From an uncultured bacterium (GTDB taxonomy: Bacteria > Oederibacteriota > PGYV01 > Palsa-1178): a stretch of DNA of 64,000 nt. A model generated the notes under the pieces. The model was not told the origin of the DNA. It saw nothing but the letters and a program-made list of their open reading frames with translations, and searched no databases. Shown here one piece after another: positions 34,010 through 42,687 of the stretch. Made by a program: the position numbers and the translations under genes. Numbering within the stretch: the stretch's first letter is position 1; each line of letters starts with the position of its first letter. The stretch spans positions 124,001 to 188,000 of the forward strand of contig CALAOR010000077.1 in the NCBI GenBank assembly GCA_937889595.1, written 5' to 3'.

Positions 34010-36265
34010 TTAAAAATCAGCTTCAATACCCAGGTAAGGCAATAACGGCAGATTATTTATTACCTGCGATGTTGTATAGTCATTTGAATATATTATCTGG
34101 TCCGGATTTGACCTGTTCAACACATTGAGTATTTCCAGGTAGAGGTTCAGTTTCCAGCCCTCAAAACGGAACGCATAATCAGTCCGTATATCCAACCTAA
34201 GGTAATCGCCAAGCCGCTTTTCGTAACTATCCGAAAATAACCCGTGCCAGTCGCCATTTACATCCATGTAACCGGACAGTAGTTTTTTTACAAGCGGGCC
34301 GGTGTTGTAATGAAGCTTGGCGCCTACGGACCATGCGGGCGTAAAATTATAACTCGCCACCGCAGTCAATATATTTGTCTGGTCATACTGGTATGCTTCC
34401 CATTTGCCGGACGCGGGCGTCAGCCGTTCTGATTTTGACAGCGCATATGATACCCATCCGAAGAACTTTTCCCCGTAATCCGCGTTTAAGTAGAACTCAA
34501 CGCCTTTTGCGCTGCCTGACCCGGAATTATCATACAGCCTCAAGTTGTTTGCATCTATAACCATGTTTGTATAATACTTGTAATACGCGTCAAGCCTTAC
34601 TGAAATTTCCTTGTTGAGTTTCCGTTCGACGCTGATTGCAGTATGCTGTGCCAGATTGGGCGTGAGGCCCGGATTTCCGAACTCATCGTTAAGCTGTATG
34701 TCGGTCGGAAACTGGCTGTAGCCTCCCCATGCAGCCTTCCATACGGTCAGCTCGTCGCTCTGCCACGAAAGACAAAACCTCGGCAGCGTCGTGTCGCGCA
34801 CGACCATATCATCCTTGTCATAGCGGATCCCGGCGGTAAGATCAAGGCCCGCAAGAAGGCGCAGCCTGTCCTGCATGTAACCACCGCGCACATAGTGCCA
34901 TCCGTTAACGTATGTTGACGCGGAATTACGCGTATGATGGACAATATCATAAGCAAGCGTAACGTCAGCGCCGTCATGTATCCTTTCGATATCCGCGCCC
35001 AGGCCTAATTCATTGCCTATGCCGAACAACTCACCCGCGTTCCATTCGCATTCCTCTTTCATTCCGAAATTTTCCTGGCTGATATTTATGTTAAAATCCC
35101 TGCCGACAATTTCTTTTTCAAACATGTTATAGTAGTACGCCGTCAGTTTCGACGTGAAACCCGCGAGAGAAGTGTTTGTCCAGCTGAAACCGCCTGTAAA
35201 AGCCCCGTTGTCCATGCTGAATCCTCCTGAGTACGCGGTGTTGGATACAGTTGCGGGATCTATGGTAAGCTTAAGCATATCGTCATTTGCCAGCGCTATT
35301 CCTTTAAAATGGTTGTCTTTCCCCAGTGTAAAATCAATTGAACCGCCTATATCCCAGAAATAAGGCAGGGCTGTAAGCCCGTGAGACTGTAGCATCTTTC
35401 CGACAATTAAGTCTATATAACTTCTCCTCCCATATATGGCTATTGAAGCGTCACCAAGACCGAGCGGCGACTCTAACAATGCCTGGGAAGTTATCAGGCT
35501 TATGTCAGCTTCGGTGTGGAACCTGTCTTTGGCGCCCGGGCGGGTTTTGGCGTCAAGCACGGAGCCCATGACATTACCCCATTGGGCCCCGAATCCCGCC
35601 GTGTTTAGGTCGACCGAAGACAGCAGTTCAGAATACACAGTGGAAAGAATGCCTCCAAAGTGGAACGGGAACGGCCATGGTATGCTGTCAAGTAGGTACA
35701 GGTTGTCCCCCGGCCCCCCGCCCTGCACAGCGAGCCCGCTTGAATAATCGCTCAAAGCGGCAACCCCGGGCAGGGATTGCACGGCGCGCAGGGCATCGCC
35801 TGCCGTGCCCGGAATTTTTTTCATATCTTCCCGCTTTATAGATGTTTTTATAACTTCATTCTTGTCCCTTTTGGCCCGCACAACCACGGCATCGGACACA
35901 AAATCCACCTTATCAAGATACACATCCCGCCTTATTTCTTCGTCCGGTTCCGCAGTAACCTTAAAGATCCTGGCATCAAACCCGAACGCGGAAAACCGTA
36001 TATAGCTTAAACCCGGTTTAATCTCAAAATTATAAGAGCCGTCGGCCGCGCTTAATGCTCCGCCTGTGACCGTATTTTCATTCAAATCTATAACAGCGCC
36101 TTCAAGCGCGTCCGAACTGCCCAGCACCATTACTTTACCTCTTATAAATGCTTTTGCGGGCCCCGTGACAGGCTGGTATGCGGTATCAGCCGCTATTGCA
36201 GAGCCTGACATTATTAACAGGTGAAAAATTACAGCAATTATCAAATACGAATTTAACTTTTTCAT
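34010..36265 (-). CDS. TonB-dependent outer-membrane receptor
   Basis: The protein is 751 residues from ATG 36265, chosen for RBS AAAGGACGG and a signal peptide cleaved after AIAA. The order is a carboxypeptidase-regulatory-like domain (residues about 35-120, KAFIRGKVMVLGSS ... SYNFEI), a TonB-box-like DAVVVRAKR, the plug (IPGTAGDALRAVQSLPGVAA ... GPGDNLYLLDSIPWPFPFHF), and a 22-strand barrel with a terminal aromatic residue (LGIEADF). Members import siderophores, vitamin B12, metals or glycans; the substrate is unknown here. It follows tonB, exbD and exbB in one operon, so the energy supply is dedicated. Confidence 0.93.
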   Translation of the reverse strand: MKKLNSYLIIAVIFHLLIMSGSAIAADTAYQPVTGPAKAFIRGKVMVLGSSDALEGAVIDLNENTVTGGALSAADGSYNFEIKPGLSYIRFSAFGFDARIFKVTAEPDEEIRRDVYLDKVDFVSDAVVVRAKRDKNEVIKTSIKREDMKKIPGTAGDALRAVQSLPGVAALSDYSSGLAVQGGGPGDNLYLLDSIPWPFPFHFGGILSTVYSELLSSVDLNTAGFGAQWGNVMGSVLDAKTRPGAKDRFHTEADISLITSQALLESPLGLGDASIAIYGRRSYIDLIVGKMLQSHGLTALPYFWDIGGSIDFTLGKDNHFKGIALANDDMLKLTIDPATVSNTAYSGGFSMDNGAFTGGFSWTNTSLAGFTSKLTAYYYNMFEKEIVGRDFNINISQENFGMKEECEWNAGELFGIGNELGLGADIERIHDGADVTLAYDIVHHTRNSASTYVNGWHYVRGGYMQDRLRLLAGLDLTAGIRYDKDDMVVRDTTLPRFCLSWQSDELTVWKAAWGGYSQFPTDIQLNDEFGNPGLTPNLAQHTAISVERKLNKEISVRLDAYYKYYTNMVIDANNLRLYDNSGSGSAKGVEFYLNADYGEKFFGWVSYALSKSERLTPASGKWEAYQYDQTNILTAVASYNFTPAWSVGAKLHYNTGPLVKKLLSGYMDVNGDWHGLFSDSYEKRLGDYLRLDIRTDYAFRFEGWKLNLYLEILNVLNRSNPDQIIYSNDYTTSQVINNLPLLPYLGIEADF

Positions 36266-36281
36266 TTTCCGTCCTTTCACG

Positions 36282-36896
36282 TCAGTGGAGTTCAAATACT
36301 ATCGGGATTGCCATATGCACGGCAATGGGCCTGCCTGATCTGTCGAGAGCCGGTTCAAACCTGGCATTTTTTAGCTTATCAATAACTACGGCTGAAAACC
36401 TGTCATTGCTGGATTTTATGACACGGGCGTCGCGGACCATACCTGCTGCGTCTATGAAAATTTCCACTTTTACCACGCCTTCCACTCCCTGTGCCCTTGC
36501 TTCCTTCGGATAATCACTCTCGGTTATCAGCCCCTCAACCCATACCGGCCTCCTGGACGTGGAGCCCGCATTTGCCCAGTCTAACGGATTTTCCGGGCAT
36601 GGAGGAGGGCAATGTGAAACAACCGGTTCTTCTGCAGCCGCCGCGGTTGCGGTGATTTTTACAGGAATTACGGCCAATTTATTTACCGCGCTATAATACC
36701 ATTCCTGGTTTATTATTTCAGGCTGTATTGCTTTATTTACTGCCTTTGAAGGCCTGAGCATCAGGGTTGAGCTGCTTAGATCTATATCAATGGCCGAATA
36801 ACTGGAATTTTTCCACCAGATTATCATGTAATAACCCGCCAGGAAAATAAAAACATGCATCAATATGGACGCTACAAAACCTTTTATAACCCTCAT
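36282..36896 (-). CDS. tonB: TonB energy-transducing protein
   Basis: The 204-residue protein has an N-terminal signal anchor (VASILMHVFIFLAGYYMIIW, with the conserved His in the helix). The periplasmic linker of about 90 residues is short and not rich in Pro-Lys. The C-terminal TonB domain (YPKEARAQGVEGVVKVEIFI, then DRFSAVVIDKLKNARFEPA, ending IPIVFELH) contacts TonB boxes. The start overlaps the exbD stop by 4 bases. It carries proton-motive energy from ExbB/ExbD to the receptor encoded next. The short linker may limit the reach across the periplasm. Confidence 0.92.
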   Translation of the reverse strand: MRVIKGFVASILMHVFIFLAGYYMIIWWKNSSYSAIDIDLSSSTLMLRPSKAVNKAIQPEIINQEWYYSAVNKLAVIPVKITATAAAAEEPVVSHCPPPCPENPLDWANAGSTSRRPVWVEGLITESDYPKEARAQGVEGVVKVEIFIDAAGMVRDARVIKSSNDRFSAVVIDKLKNARFEPALDRSGRPIAVHMAIPIVFELH

Positions 36897-37291
36897 TTTC
36901 TTTCCATTGCCAGCGCGACTTTCCTGACACCCGCCAGTTTTATCGCCTCAAGAACCTCCGCGACCTTGTAGTAAGGCAGGTCCTTTTCCGCTTTCATCAG
37001 CACTTTCTCGTCCGGATATATCCTGACCTCCTTTGCCAGCGCAACACGGAGCTCCTCCAGGGACACGTTTTTTCTCATCAACTTCAGGGTTCCGTCTTTG
37101 CCGAGCGTGACGGTCAATGCCGGAGTCGGCGCGTTTTCTTTGGAGGCGCTTTTAGGCAAATTTACTTCCATGGCCCTCTCGCTTACAAATGTGGCCGTGA
37201 CCATGAAAATAATAAGCAGCACCAGTGTAATGTCCACAAGGGGCGTAACGTTAATACCCGAAACGATCATTTGCTCGTCATCAAACTTCAT
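36893..37291 (-). CDS. exbD: Biopolymer transport protein ExbD/TolR
   Basis: The 132-residue protein has one membrane helix (residues about 15-37) bearing the proton-carrying Asp in VTPLVDITLVLLIIFMV, the family hallmark, and a periplasmic domain ending in GVRKVALAMERK. Together with ExbB it forms the proton-driven motor that energises TonB. It lies 2 bases after exbB and overlaps tonB, so all three are translationally coupled. Confidence 0.95.
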   Translation of the reverse strand: MKFDDEQMIVSGINVTPLVDITLVLLIIFMVTATFVSERAMEVNLPKSASKENAPTPALTVTLGKDGTLKLMRKNVSLEELRVALAKEVRIYPDEKVLMKAEKDLPYYKVAEVLEAIKLAGVRKVALAMERK

Positions 37292-37293
37292 GT

Positions 37294-37917
37294 TTATTTC
37301 CTCTTTTCTTTAAGGTATGCCATGACAATATGCGACAGGCTTTCGCTGTTTGACTGCACCTGTTTTAACTGCGACGCGAAATAATTGTTCGCGACCACGG
37401 CTGGTATGGCGACAAAAATGCCGAGCGCAGTGGCGATAAGCGCGGAAGATATACCCGACATGACAACCGCTATGCCGGACTGACCCGTAATCGCGAGGTC
37501 ATTGAAGGCTTTGATAATGCCCAGAACCGTGCCGAACAGCCCTATGAAAGGCGCGTTATTGCCCAGCGTCGCAAGTATCACAAGGTTTTTTTCCAGCAGG
37601 AGCCTTTCCCTTATCCAACGGGATGTCATGACTTCTTCAACGGATGCCGGACCCTTTTTGATACTGTTCAGTCCCTCCAGAGCAACCTTAGCTTCTATCC
37701 TGGACGACGCCCCTGCAAGTTTAACAGCCGCCTTTATATCGCCTTTTTTCAGGTTATTTGCGAAGCTGTCCATAAAAACAGACACATCGCCCTTATTGAC
37801 CCGGTATACCAGCCAGCGCTCCACCATGACCGCCACGCTTACCACGCTCGCAAGGATAAGAAAATACAGCACCCACACATCACCGACAAGAGCCAGATTC
37901 TTGAATACTTCCGCCAT
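37294..37917 (-). CDS. exbB: MotA/TolQ/ExbB proton channel protein
   Basis: The 207-residue protein has three membrane helices: near residues 12-30, the long pair around GNNAPFIGLFGTVLGIIKAF, and ISSALIATALGIFVAIPAVV. These two signatures hold the Thr/Pro residues that line the proton path. The cytoplasmic loop carries RIEAKVALEGLNSIKKG. It is the first structural gene of the TonB motor set and lies 29 bases after the DUF gene upstream. Its partner ExbD follows directly. Context with tonB and a receptor argues for ExbB over TolQ. Confidence 0.94.
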   Translation of the reverse strand: MAEVFKNLALVGDVWVLYFLILASVVSVAVMVERWLVYRVNKGDVSVFMDSFANNLKKGDIKAAVKLAGASSRIEAKVALEGLNSIKKGPASVEEVMTSRWIRERLLLEKNLVILATLGNNAPFIGLFGTVLGIIKAFNDLAITGQSGIAVVMSGISSALIATALGIFVAIPAVVANNYFASQLKQVQSNSESLSHIVMAYLKEKRK

Positions 37918-37946
37918 GTTTGCCTCCTAATTTAAACTGTTTTTTT

Positions 37947-38549
37947 TCAGGAATATTTGTTCGTGCGCCTTAAATAGAACAGGAAACTTATAAGATGCCA
38001 GGCTATCATAAGCGCGATCAAACTCTGCTTGGATATTGGAATATCCCAGTTGGAAAATATCTTGTACGCGTCTTCCGGCCTGACGGCCGGTTTATTGTCC
38101 GTAAGGGCAATACCGAATCCAATGGTTAAAGTTTTATGTTTTCCTTCCACCCATTTTTCAGGTGGCAGTTTGTCAACGGTAACATTTATGGAATAAAAGA
38201 AAAGCAAACAGACCATTAACGAAAGCGTGGAGATATAAGCATACCTTCCGGCTTTATCAATAGCTCGGCTTTCCCTTTCATCCCGTTCTTTTATGCCCGC
38301 AAGCCTTGCCGCGGCTGCAAAAAAACTGCTGCGCATATCCTGATAAAGCAAAAGTTCCGCAAGGACAAAAATAAGCACAACAAACCATGAAATAAGGATC
38401 CAGGTCAGGATGTCCGTAACAACAGATAAGCCCTTAACCTGTCGTACTATTGCCTGTAAACCAGGGATCATACCACAGGCAAACAACAGCAATATGAATG
38501 GGACGGCAAATATCAGGTACTTTAAAAGGAACTTATTGATCTTTTGCAT
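37947..38549 (-). CDS. Four-helix membrane protein, DUF2178/DUF3796-like
   Basis: The 200-residue protein has four membrane helices (about 10-28, 44-68, 108-125 and 178-194). A cytoplasmic loop between the second and third has [20 protein letters not shown], the ERDER...KAGR.AY pattern of DUF2178/DUF3796-like proteins, which are commonly encoded right after a small XRE regulator, as here. The gene overlaps the XRE gene by 17 bases and precedes exbB by 29 bases. It may work with the regulator as a membrane-anchored sensor, but this has not been shown for the family as far as I know. Confidence 0.78.
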   Translation of the reverse strand: MQKINKFLLKYLIFAVPFILLLFACGMIPGLQAIVRQVKGLSVVTDILTWILISWFVVLIFVLAELLLYQDMRSSFFAAAARLAGIKERDERESRAIDKAGRYAYISTLSLMVCLLFFYSINVTVDKLPPEKWVEGKHKTLTIGFGIALTDNKPAVRPEDAYKIFSNWDIPISKQSLIALMIAWHLISFLFYLRRTNKYS

Positions 38550-38775
38550 CGCTTCCCCCTTCGATTTGAAAAATAGAATTTATATCAGTATTAAAATATT
38601 TTGCCAGCCTGAAAGCCAGCTCAAGCGAAGGGTTATAATCACCGCCCTCGATTGCAATTATGGTTCCCCTGGTTACATCTATGGCTTTGGCAAGTTCTTC
38701 CTGTGACAGCCTTTTTTCAGCCCTTAATACATGTAAACGGCTGATTATCTTAAGCTTAGGTTCCATTTTAGACAT
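38533..38775 (-). CDS. Small XRE-family helix-turn-helix regulator
   Basis: The protein is 80 residues from ATG 38775, chosen because AAGGAGG stands 7 bases upstream; a longer frame adds only MLEGGLV. The helix-turn-helix is complete: [20 protein letters not shown], then [20 protein letters not shown] and [14 protein letters not shown]. It resembles the YozG/YgzD-like minimal regulators that pair with DUF2178-type membrane proteins. It heads the operon that includes exbB, exbD, tonB, receptor and lipoprotein. Palindromes overlap its own -10 box, which suggests autorepression and thereby control of the whole TonB operon. Confidence 0.92.
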   Translation of the reverse strand: MSKMEPKLKIISRLHVLRAEKRLSQEELAKAIDVTRGTIIAIEGGDYNPSLELAFRLAKYFNTDINSIFQIEGGSDAKDQ

Positions 38776-38821
38776 TACCAAACCTCCTTCCAGCAAATAA
38801 CGACATATAAATCATACTTTA

Positions 38822-38839
38822 TGTATAGTTTATACTACA
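38822..38839. promoter_or_regulatory. Operator candidate 1 of XRE regulator
   Basis: TGTATAGTTTATACTACA overlaps the -10 box and shares GTATA-R-TTTATA-Y-TA with the perfect palindrome at 38900-38923. The placement would block RNA polymerase. Confidence 0.45.
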
Positions 38840-38857
38840 TTTGATATAATAAGTCAA
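38829..38857 (-). promoter_or_regulatory. Promoter of XRE-TonB operon
   Basis: On the minus strand TTGACT (38857-38852), 17 bases, TATAAA (38834-38829). The start is near 38822, about 47 bases before ATG 38775. Confidence 0.65.
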
Positions 38858-38899
38858 TAATTAAATTATGTACCTACATTTTTGATTATATAATTCACA

Positions 38900-38923
38900 T
38901 TCGTATAATTTATATTATACGAA
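38900..38923. promoter_or_regulatory. Operator candidate 2: AT-rich palindrome
   Basis: TTCGTATAAT, spacer TTAT, ATTATACGAA: 10-base perfect arms. Its core matches operator candidate 1 about 80 bp away. It is upstream of the promoter and downstream of thiE, so it could bind a second regulator dimer. Confidence 0.45.
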
Positions 38924-38997
38924 CTGGATTGACATGGCGAGTACAACCCTATATTATTATACCTGATAAATATCCATGCCACATCGTTTTTAAATGT

Positions 38998-39678
38998 TCA
39001 TTGCCGGTTTTCATATTTCGCAATGATTTCATTGAGTTTCTTAACAGTTTTTGCAGGATTCGCAGACATGGTTATTTCAGTTACGACCGCAATACAACGG
39101 GCTCCGCGTTCAAGAACATCACGTATATTTCCAGACTTAATTCCGCCCATCACCGTAAATGGTATTTTTATTTTTTTTGAAAATATTGGTATTGCGTCCG
39201 GTCCTAATGGCCTGCATTGCGTTTCTTTCGTCTTGGTTGAAAATATGGGACCCACGTTCACATAAGTTGCGCCGCTATTTTTAGCTTTAAGCGCCTCTTT
39301 TATGTTGTGCGTTGACACGCCGATTATCATATCCGGCGCGGCTTTTCTGGCTGCGGCAACAGGTAAATCATCCTGGCCGAGATGCACGCCATCCGCATCC
39401 ACCGCCAATGCAATATCCAGCCAATCATTTATTATCAGCAGTGCTCCGGCTTCGCGCGTCAATTTCCTGAAAACAAGGGCCATTTCATATATTTTTTTGC
39501 ACGGATAATCTTTTTCCCTCATTTGAACTATCTTTGCCCCGCCTTTTAACACTTCCCTTAAGGTTTTTATCCCGGACCCGTTTAAACAGAACTTTTCCGT
39601 GATAACCGGATACACTCCATAAAACGCCTCACTCCACGGCGCAGGGCTTCCTGTTTTTTTCATATATTTGTTTTTCAT
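38998..39678 (-). CDS. thiE: Thiamine-phosphate synthase ThiE
   Basis: ThiE joins hydroxymethylpyrimidine diphosphate to the thiazole phosphate to give thiamine phosphate. The 226-residue TIM barrel shows IVQMREKDYP, LLIINDWLDIALAVDADGVH, LGQDDLPV (Mg/diphosphate site), IGVSTHNIKEA, YVNVGPIFSTKTK and FTVMGGIKSGNI, all typical. The ATG directly follows the thiS stop. It is the last gene of the riboswitch-controlled thiFGHSE operon. thiC and thiD, needed for the pyrimidine half, are not in this window. Confidence 0.96.
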   Translation of the reverse strand: MKNKYMKKTGSPAPWSEAFYGVYPVITEKFCLNGSGIKTLREVLKGGAKIVQMREKDYPCKKIYEMALVFRKLTREAGALLIINDWLDIALAVDADGVHLGQDDLPVAAARKAAPDMIIGVSTHNIKEALKAKNSGATYVNVGPIFSTKTKETQCRPLGPDAIPIFSKKIKIPFTVMGGIKSGNIRDVLERGARCIAVVTEITMSANPAKTVKKLNEIIAKYENRQ

Positions 39679-39879
39679 TTAACCTCCGCCCACAAACCTT
39701 ATAAGTTCAACTGCATCGTTTTCCAGGATCCGCAAAGTGCCGAATTCGTCTTTATTTATGATTCGGCCGTTTATTTCAACCACTGTAACCGGCGCTTTTA
39801 AACCGAAGTCATTCAACAATTCCACGACAATTAAGCCCTCCTTAATATCGTTTTGTTTGCCATTGATTATGACTTTCAT
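39679..39879 (-). CDS. thiS: Sulfur carrier protein ThiS
   Basis: The 66-residue ubiquitin-fold protein ends in Gly-Gly (RFVGGG), whose C-terminus is adenylated by ThiF and then thiocarboxylated to deliver sulfur to ThiG. Other family features are MKVIINGKQNDI and VVEINGRIINKDEFGT. The tail has three glycines where two are usual; the functional end is still GG. The start overlaps the thiH stop by 4 bases. Confidence 0.95.
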   Translation of the reverse strand: MKVIINGKQNDIKEGLIVVELLNDFGLKAPVTVVEINGRIINKDEFGTLRILENDAVELIRFVGGG

Positions 39880-41015
39880 TTTTTTACCCCTCCTAATGCC
39901 TTTTCCCAGTCCTTAAATACCGGATAATAACCAGCGTTTTTTATAGCCTCGGATATCTCTTTAACCGTCCTGCCGTCCTCTGTCTCAAACTGCTTGCCGC
40001 TGCCCTCTCCATTTGCCGCATACCCTCCCGGATTTGTTTTTGATCCGGCGCTCATCATTGTGACACCGTAGCCGATCATGTTATCCCTAAAGTACGGTGA
40101 TTCACGCGTAGACAGGACGATTCCGGCTCTGTCAAGGAATATACGGAAAGCAAATATCATCTGCGCCAATTCTTTATCGGCCACATCACAGTACGGCCTG
40201 AATCCTGATCCTGATTTTCTCAGACGCGGAAAACTAATGCTTAGGTCGGCCCGCCAGTATTTTTTCATAAGATATTCCGCGTGTATGGCAAGACATGCGG
40301 CTTCCGTGCGCCAGTCCGATAATCCCAGCAGGGCGCCTATACCGATTTTTCTGAAACCCGCTTCAAGAGCGCGTTCAGGTGCTGCGAGCCTGTATTCAAT
40401 ATCCTCTTTTGCTCCGCCTTTGTGTACTTTTTCATATATTTTCCTGTCGTATGTCTCCTGATATATAGTCAGGCTGGTCGCGCCCGAATCCACCAGCCGT
40501 TTATAGTTTTGTGTATCCAGAGGGTAAATTTCAAGCGACACCTGCGAAAATAACTTCTTAACTTCTTTGACCGCACGTTCGATGTATTCCAGAGTCGCAT
40601 TTTCTTTGGAATCTCCGGTTAGAAGCAGAATGTTAGTCATGCCGTATTCCCTTATTTTTTCCGCCTCAACCGCAATTTCATTAATCGTAAGGGTCTTTCG
40701 CTGTATCTTGCTCATCCTGTTAAATCCGCAGTAGACGCAGTTGCTATTACACTCGTTTGAAAGGTACATGGGAATGTATAGATTTATATTTTTACCGAAG
40801 TGTTTGTCCGTCAGCGTTTTTGCCTTCATTGCCATATCATCAAGGTATCTGCCTGCGCCCGGTGACAACAGTACAAGGAAATCATCAAAAGATATTTTTT
40901 CTTTTTCAAGAATGCCCGGGATAATTTCAGTATTTGCGTTGTTTATCCCGGCGTTAATTTCTGCCTGCCTGGAATTTAAATATGGACTAAATGAAACTGT
41001 CATTTTGAAAGCCAT
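39876..41015 (-). CDS. thiH: 2-iminoacetate synthase ThiH (radical SAM)
   Basis: ThiH cleaves tyrosine with SAM to dehydroglycine, the anaerobic-type route to the thiazole; aerobes use ThiO instead. The 379-residue protein has the cluster motif NECNSNCVYCGFNR (CxxxCxxC), the SAM-binding ILLLTGDSKE and the C-terminal iron-sulfur/BATS-like region (SFPRLRKSGSGF). It overlaps thiG by 16 bases and thiS by 4. The oxygen-sensitive cofactor suggests an anaerobic or microaerobic life. Confidence 0.95.
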   Translation of the reverse strand: MAFKMTVSFSPYLNSRQAEINAGINNANTEIIPGILEKEKISFDDFLVLLSPGAGRYLDDMAMKAKTLTDKHFGKNINLYIPMYLSNECNSNCVYCGFNRMSKIQRKTLTINEIAVEAEKIREYGMTNILLLTGDSKENATLEYIERAVKEVKKLFSQVSLEIYPLDTQNYKRLVDSGATSLTIYQETYDRKIYEKVHKGGAKEDIEYRLAAPERALEAGFRKIGIGALLGLSDWRTEAACLAIHAEYLMKKYWRADLSISFPRLRKSGSGFRPYCDVADKELAQMIFAFRIFLDRAGIVLSTRESPYFRDNMIGYGVTMMSAGSKTNPGGYAANGEGSGKQFETEDGRTVKEISEAIKNAGYYPVFKDWEKALGGVKK

Positions 41016-41767
41016 GCTGTCGGACTTGACGCCCTTGCCCTGCCGCTTTTCGGCCCCAACCCGGCAAGGAATGCTTTTCTCCCTGCTTCAACAGCCAGTT
41101 TAAAACTTTCGGCCATCAATTCCGGGTCGGCGCTTGTCGACACCGCAGTGTTCACCATAACGGCCGCAGCGCCGATTTCCATGGCCCTGCATGCGTCGGA
41201 CGGCCTGCCTATGCCTGCGTCTATTACAACCGGTATATTGGACTGTTCAATTATGATCTTTAACGCGTCTTCTGTGGTCAGCCCTTTGTTTGTGCCGATA
41301 GGCGCCGCGAGCGGCATGACAGTAGCGGTACCGATCTCTTCAAGCTTTTTTGCCAACACAGGGTCGGCGTTTATATATGGCAATACTGTAAAACCTTCGT
41401 TTACAAGGAACTTTGCGGCTTTAAGGGTCTCGTCAGGGTCGGGCAACAGGTATCTGGGGTCAGGTGTCACCTCAAGTTTTATCCAGTTTGAAAGCCCCAT
41501 CTCCCTTGCCAGCATGGCAATCCTTATAGCTTCGTCTGCGTTCTGCGCGCCGGATGTGTTCGGCAGGATGAATATTTTTTTCGGATCCAGAGAAGACAGT
41601 ATACCGTCATTCGGATTTTCAAGGTCAACCCTCCTGACCGCTACCGTTATAATTTCCGCGCCTGATTTATTGATACATTTTTTCATAATCTCATCCGAAG
41701 GAAACTTGCCTGTGCCTATCATAAAACGCGAAGTAAATTCTCTTCCCGCGATCAAAAGTTTGTCCAT
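41000..41767 (-). CDS. thiG: Thiazole synthase ThiG
   Basis: ThiG condenses DXP, dehydroglycine and ThiS-thiocarboxylate to the thiazole phosphate. The 255-residue TIM barrel contains the Schiff-base lysine in NWIKLEVTPDPRYLLPD, the loops LPNTSGAQNADEAIR and PLAAPIGTNKGL, and the phosphate site VVIDAGIGRPSDA. The length is typical. It starts immediately after the thiF stop. Confidence 0.96.
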   Translation of the reverse strand: MDKLLIAGREFTSRFMIGTGKFPSDEIMKKCINKSGAEIITVAVRRVDLENPNDGILSSLDPKKIFILPNTSGAQNADEAIRIAMLAREMGLSNWIKLEVTPDPRYLLPDPDETLKAAKFLVNEGFTVLPYINADPVLAKKLEEIGTATVMPLAAPIGTNKGLTTEDALKIIIEQSNIPVVIDAGIGRPSDACRAMEIGAAAVMVNTAVSTSADPELMAESFKLAVEAGRKAFLAGLGPKSGRARASSPTAWLSK

Positions 41768-42517
41768 TTATTTCATCTCCCCGCAGACACGGCACTTTGA
41801 ATGCCTGTCCGTTTTGATTATTTTATACCTGTTTGTGCGCAGGTCAAAACTGAATACTTTCCCCGTTAGAAGTTCACCTGCTCCGGTTATGGATTTAACC
41901 GCCTCAGCCGCCTGCAGAGTGCCGGCAAATCCGGCAACAGCGCCCAATACTCCTTCCACGGCAGGTTCCGTATACTCTCCTTTTTCGGGTTCGCTTCCGA
42001 ACGCGCACGCGACACAGGCGCTTCCCGGAACAACCGTCAAAAGCTGACCTGTAAATCCCTGTACTCCCGCGTGTGAAAAAGGGATTTTCATTTTCACACA
42101 GTGCCCGTTTATCATATATTTTGTGCTGAAATTATCTGTGGCATCTATTATAAAATCATATCCGGTGATTACTTTTACTATATTCTCCGGCGTGACTCTT
42201 TCTACTATGGGGATGATTTTGACCGCAGGATTGATCTTTACAGCTTTTTCAGCGGCGGATAAAGCCTTTTCCATGCCAATGTCCCCGGTAAAATGAACCA
42301 CCTGCCTTTGCAGGTTGGACAACTCAACCCTGTCAGAGTCCGCAATTGCCAGCGTGCCCACACCTGCGGCAGCAAGATATAGGATAGCGGCCGAGCCGAG
42401 TCCGCCAGCGCCTATGACAAGCACAGCTGATTTAAGCAATTTTTCCTGTCCGGATTCCCCTACACCGGCCAATCTTATGTTTCTTTCAAATCTTTCCAGT
42501 TGTTTGTTGTCCAGCAC
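41768..42517 (-). CDS. thiF: ThiF/MoeB-type ThiS adenylyltransferase
   Basis: This E1-like enzyme adenylates the ThiS C-terminus. The 249-residue protein has the ATP site IGAGGLGSAAILYLAAAG, the catalytic-strand DSDRVELSNLQRQVVHF, and two zinc-binding pairs, CVAC about residue 165 and CRVC at the C-terminus. There is no rhodanese domain, so the sulfur source is separate. It starts with GTG at 42517; AAGGAG lies 8 bases upstream, and an ATG seven bases before it is out of frame. It is the first gene after the TPP riboswitch. Confidence 0.93.
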   Translation of the reverse strand: MLDNKQLERFERNIRLAGVGESGQEKLLKSAVLVIGAGGLGSAAILYLAAAGVGTLAIADSDRVELSNLQRQVVHFTGDIGMEKALSAAEKAVKINPAVKIIPIVERVTPENIVKVITGYDFIIDATDNFSTKYMINGHCVKMKIPFSHAGVQGFTGQLLTVVPGSACVACAFGSEPEKGEYTEPAVEGVLGAVAGFAGTLQAAEAVKSITGAGELLTGKVFSFDLRTNRYKIIKTDRHSKCRVCGEMK

Positions 42518-42542
42518 CTGACATCTCCTTCGTTTAGAACAA

Positions 42543-42572
42543 TAAAAAAAGCCTTCCTGAGGGACGGAAGGC
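42543..42572 (-). terminator. Rho-independent terminator of TPP riboswitch
   Basis: On the minus strand GCCTTCC, loop GTCCCTCA, GGAAGGC, then seven U. It lies between the aptamer and thiF and is the expected expression platform: TPP binding would allow this hairpin to form and stop transcription. Confidence 0.9.
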
Positions 42573-42603
42573 GTATGCCGATGTCATGCGTTAAAACATT
42601 ATG

Positions 42604-42680
42604 TTTCCTACGCCGGCATTATCCGGATCAGGTTCGCGGGTATATTCTCAGGCACCAAGTCAATCAGCACCACCCCGATT
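42604..42680 (-). promoter_or_regulatory. TPP riboswitch aptamer (THI element)
   Basis: The minus strand has the conserved aptamer words in order: GGGGTG near the 5' end, then GGTGCCTGAGA, ACCCGCGAACCTGATCCGG, ATAATGCCGGCGTAGGAA. CUGAGA and the GAUCCGG-UAAU-CCGGCG segment form the pyrimidine- and diphosphate-sensor helices. It lies directly downstream of a promoter and upstream of a terminator and thiF. Confidence 0.96.
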
Positions 42681-42687
42681 TGTAGTG

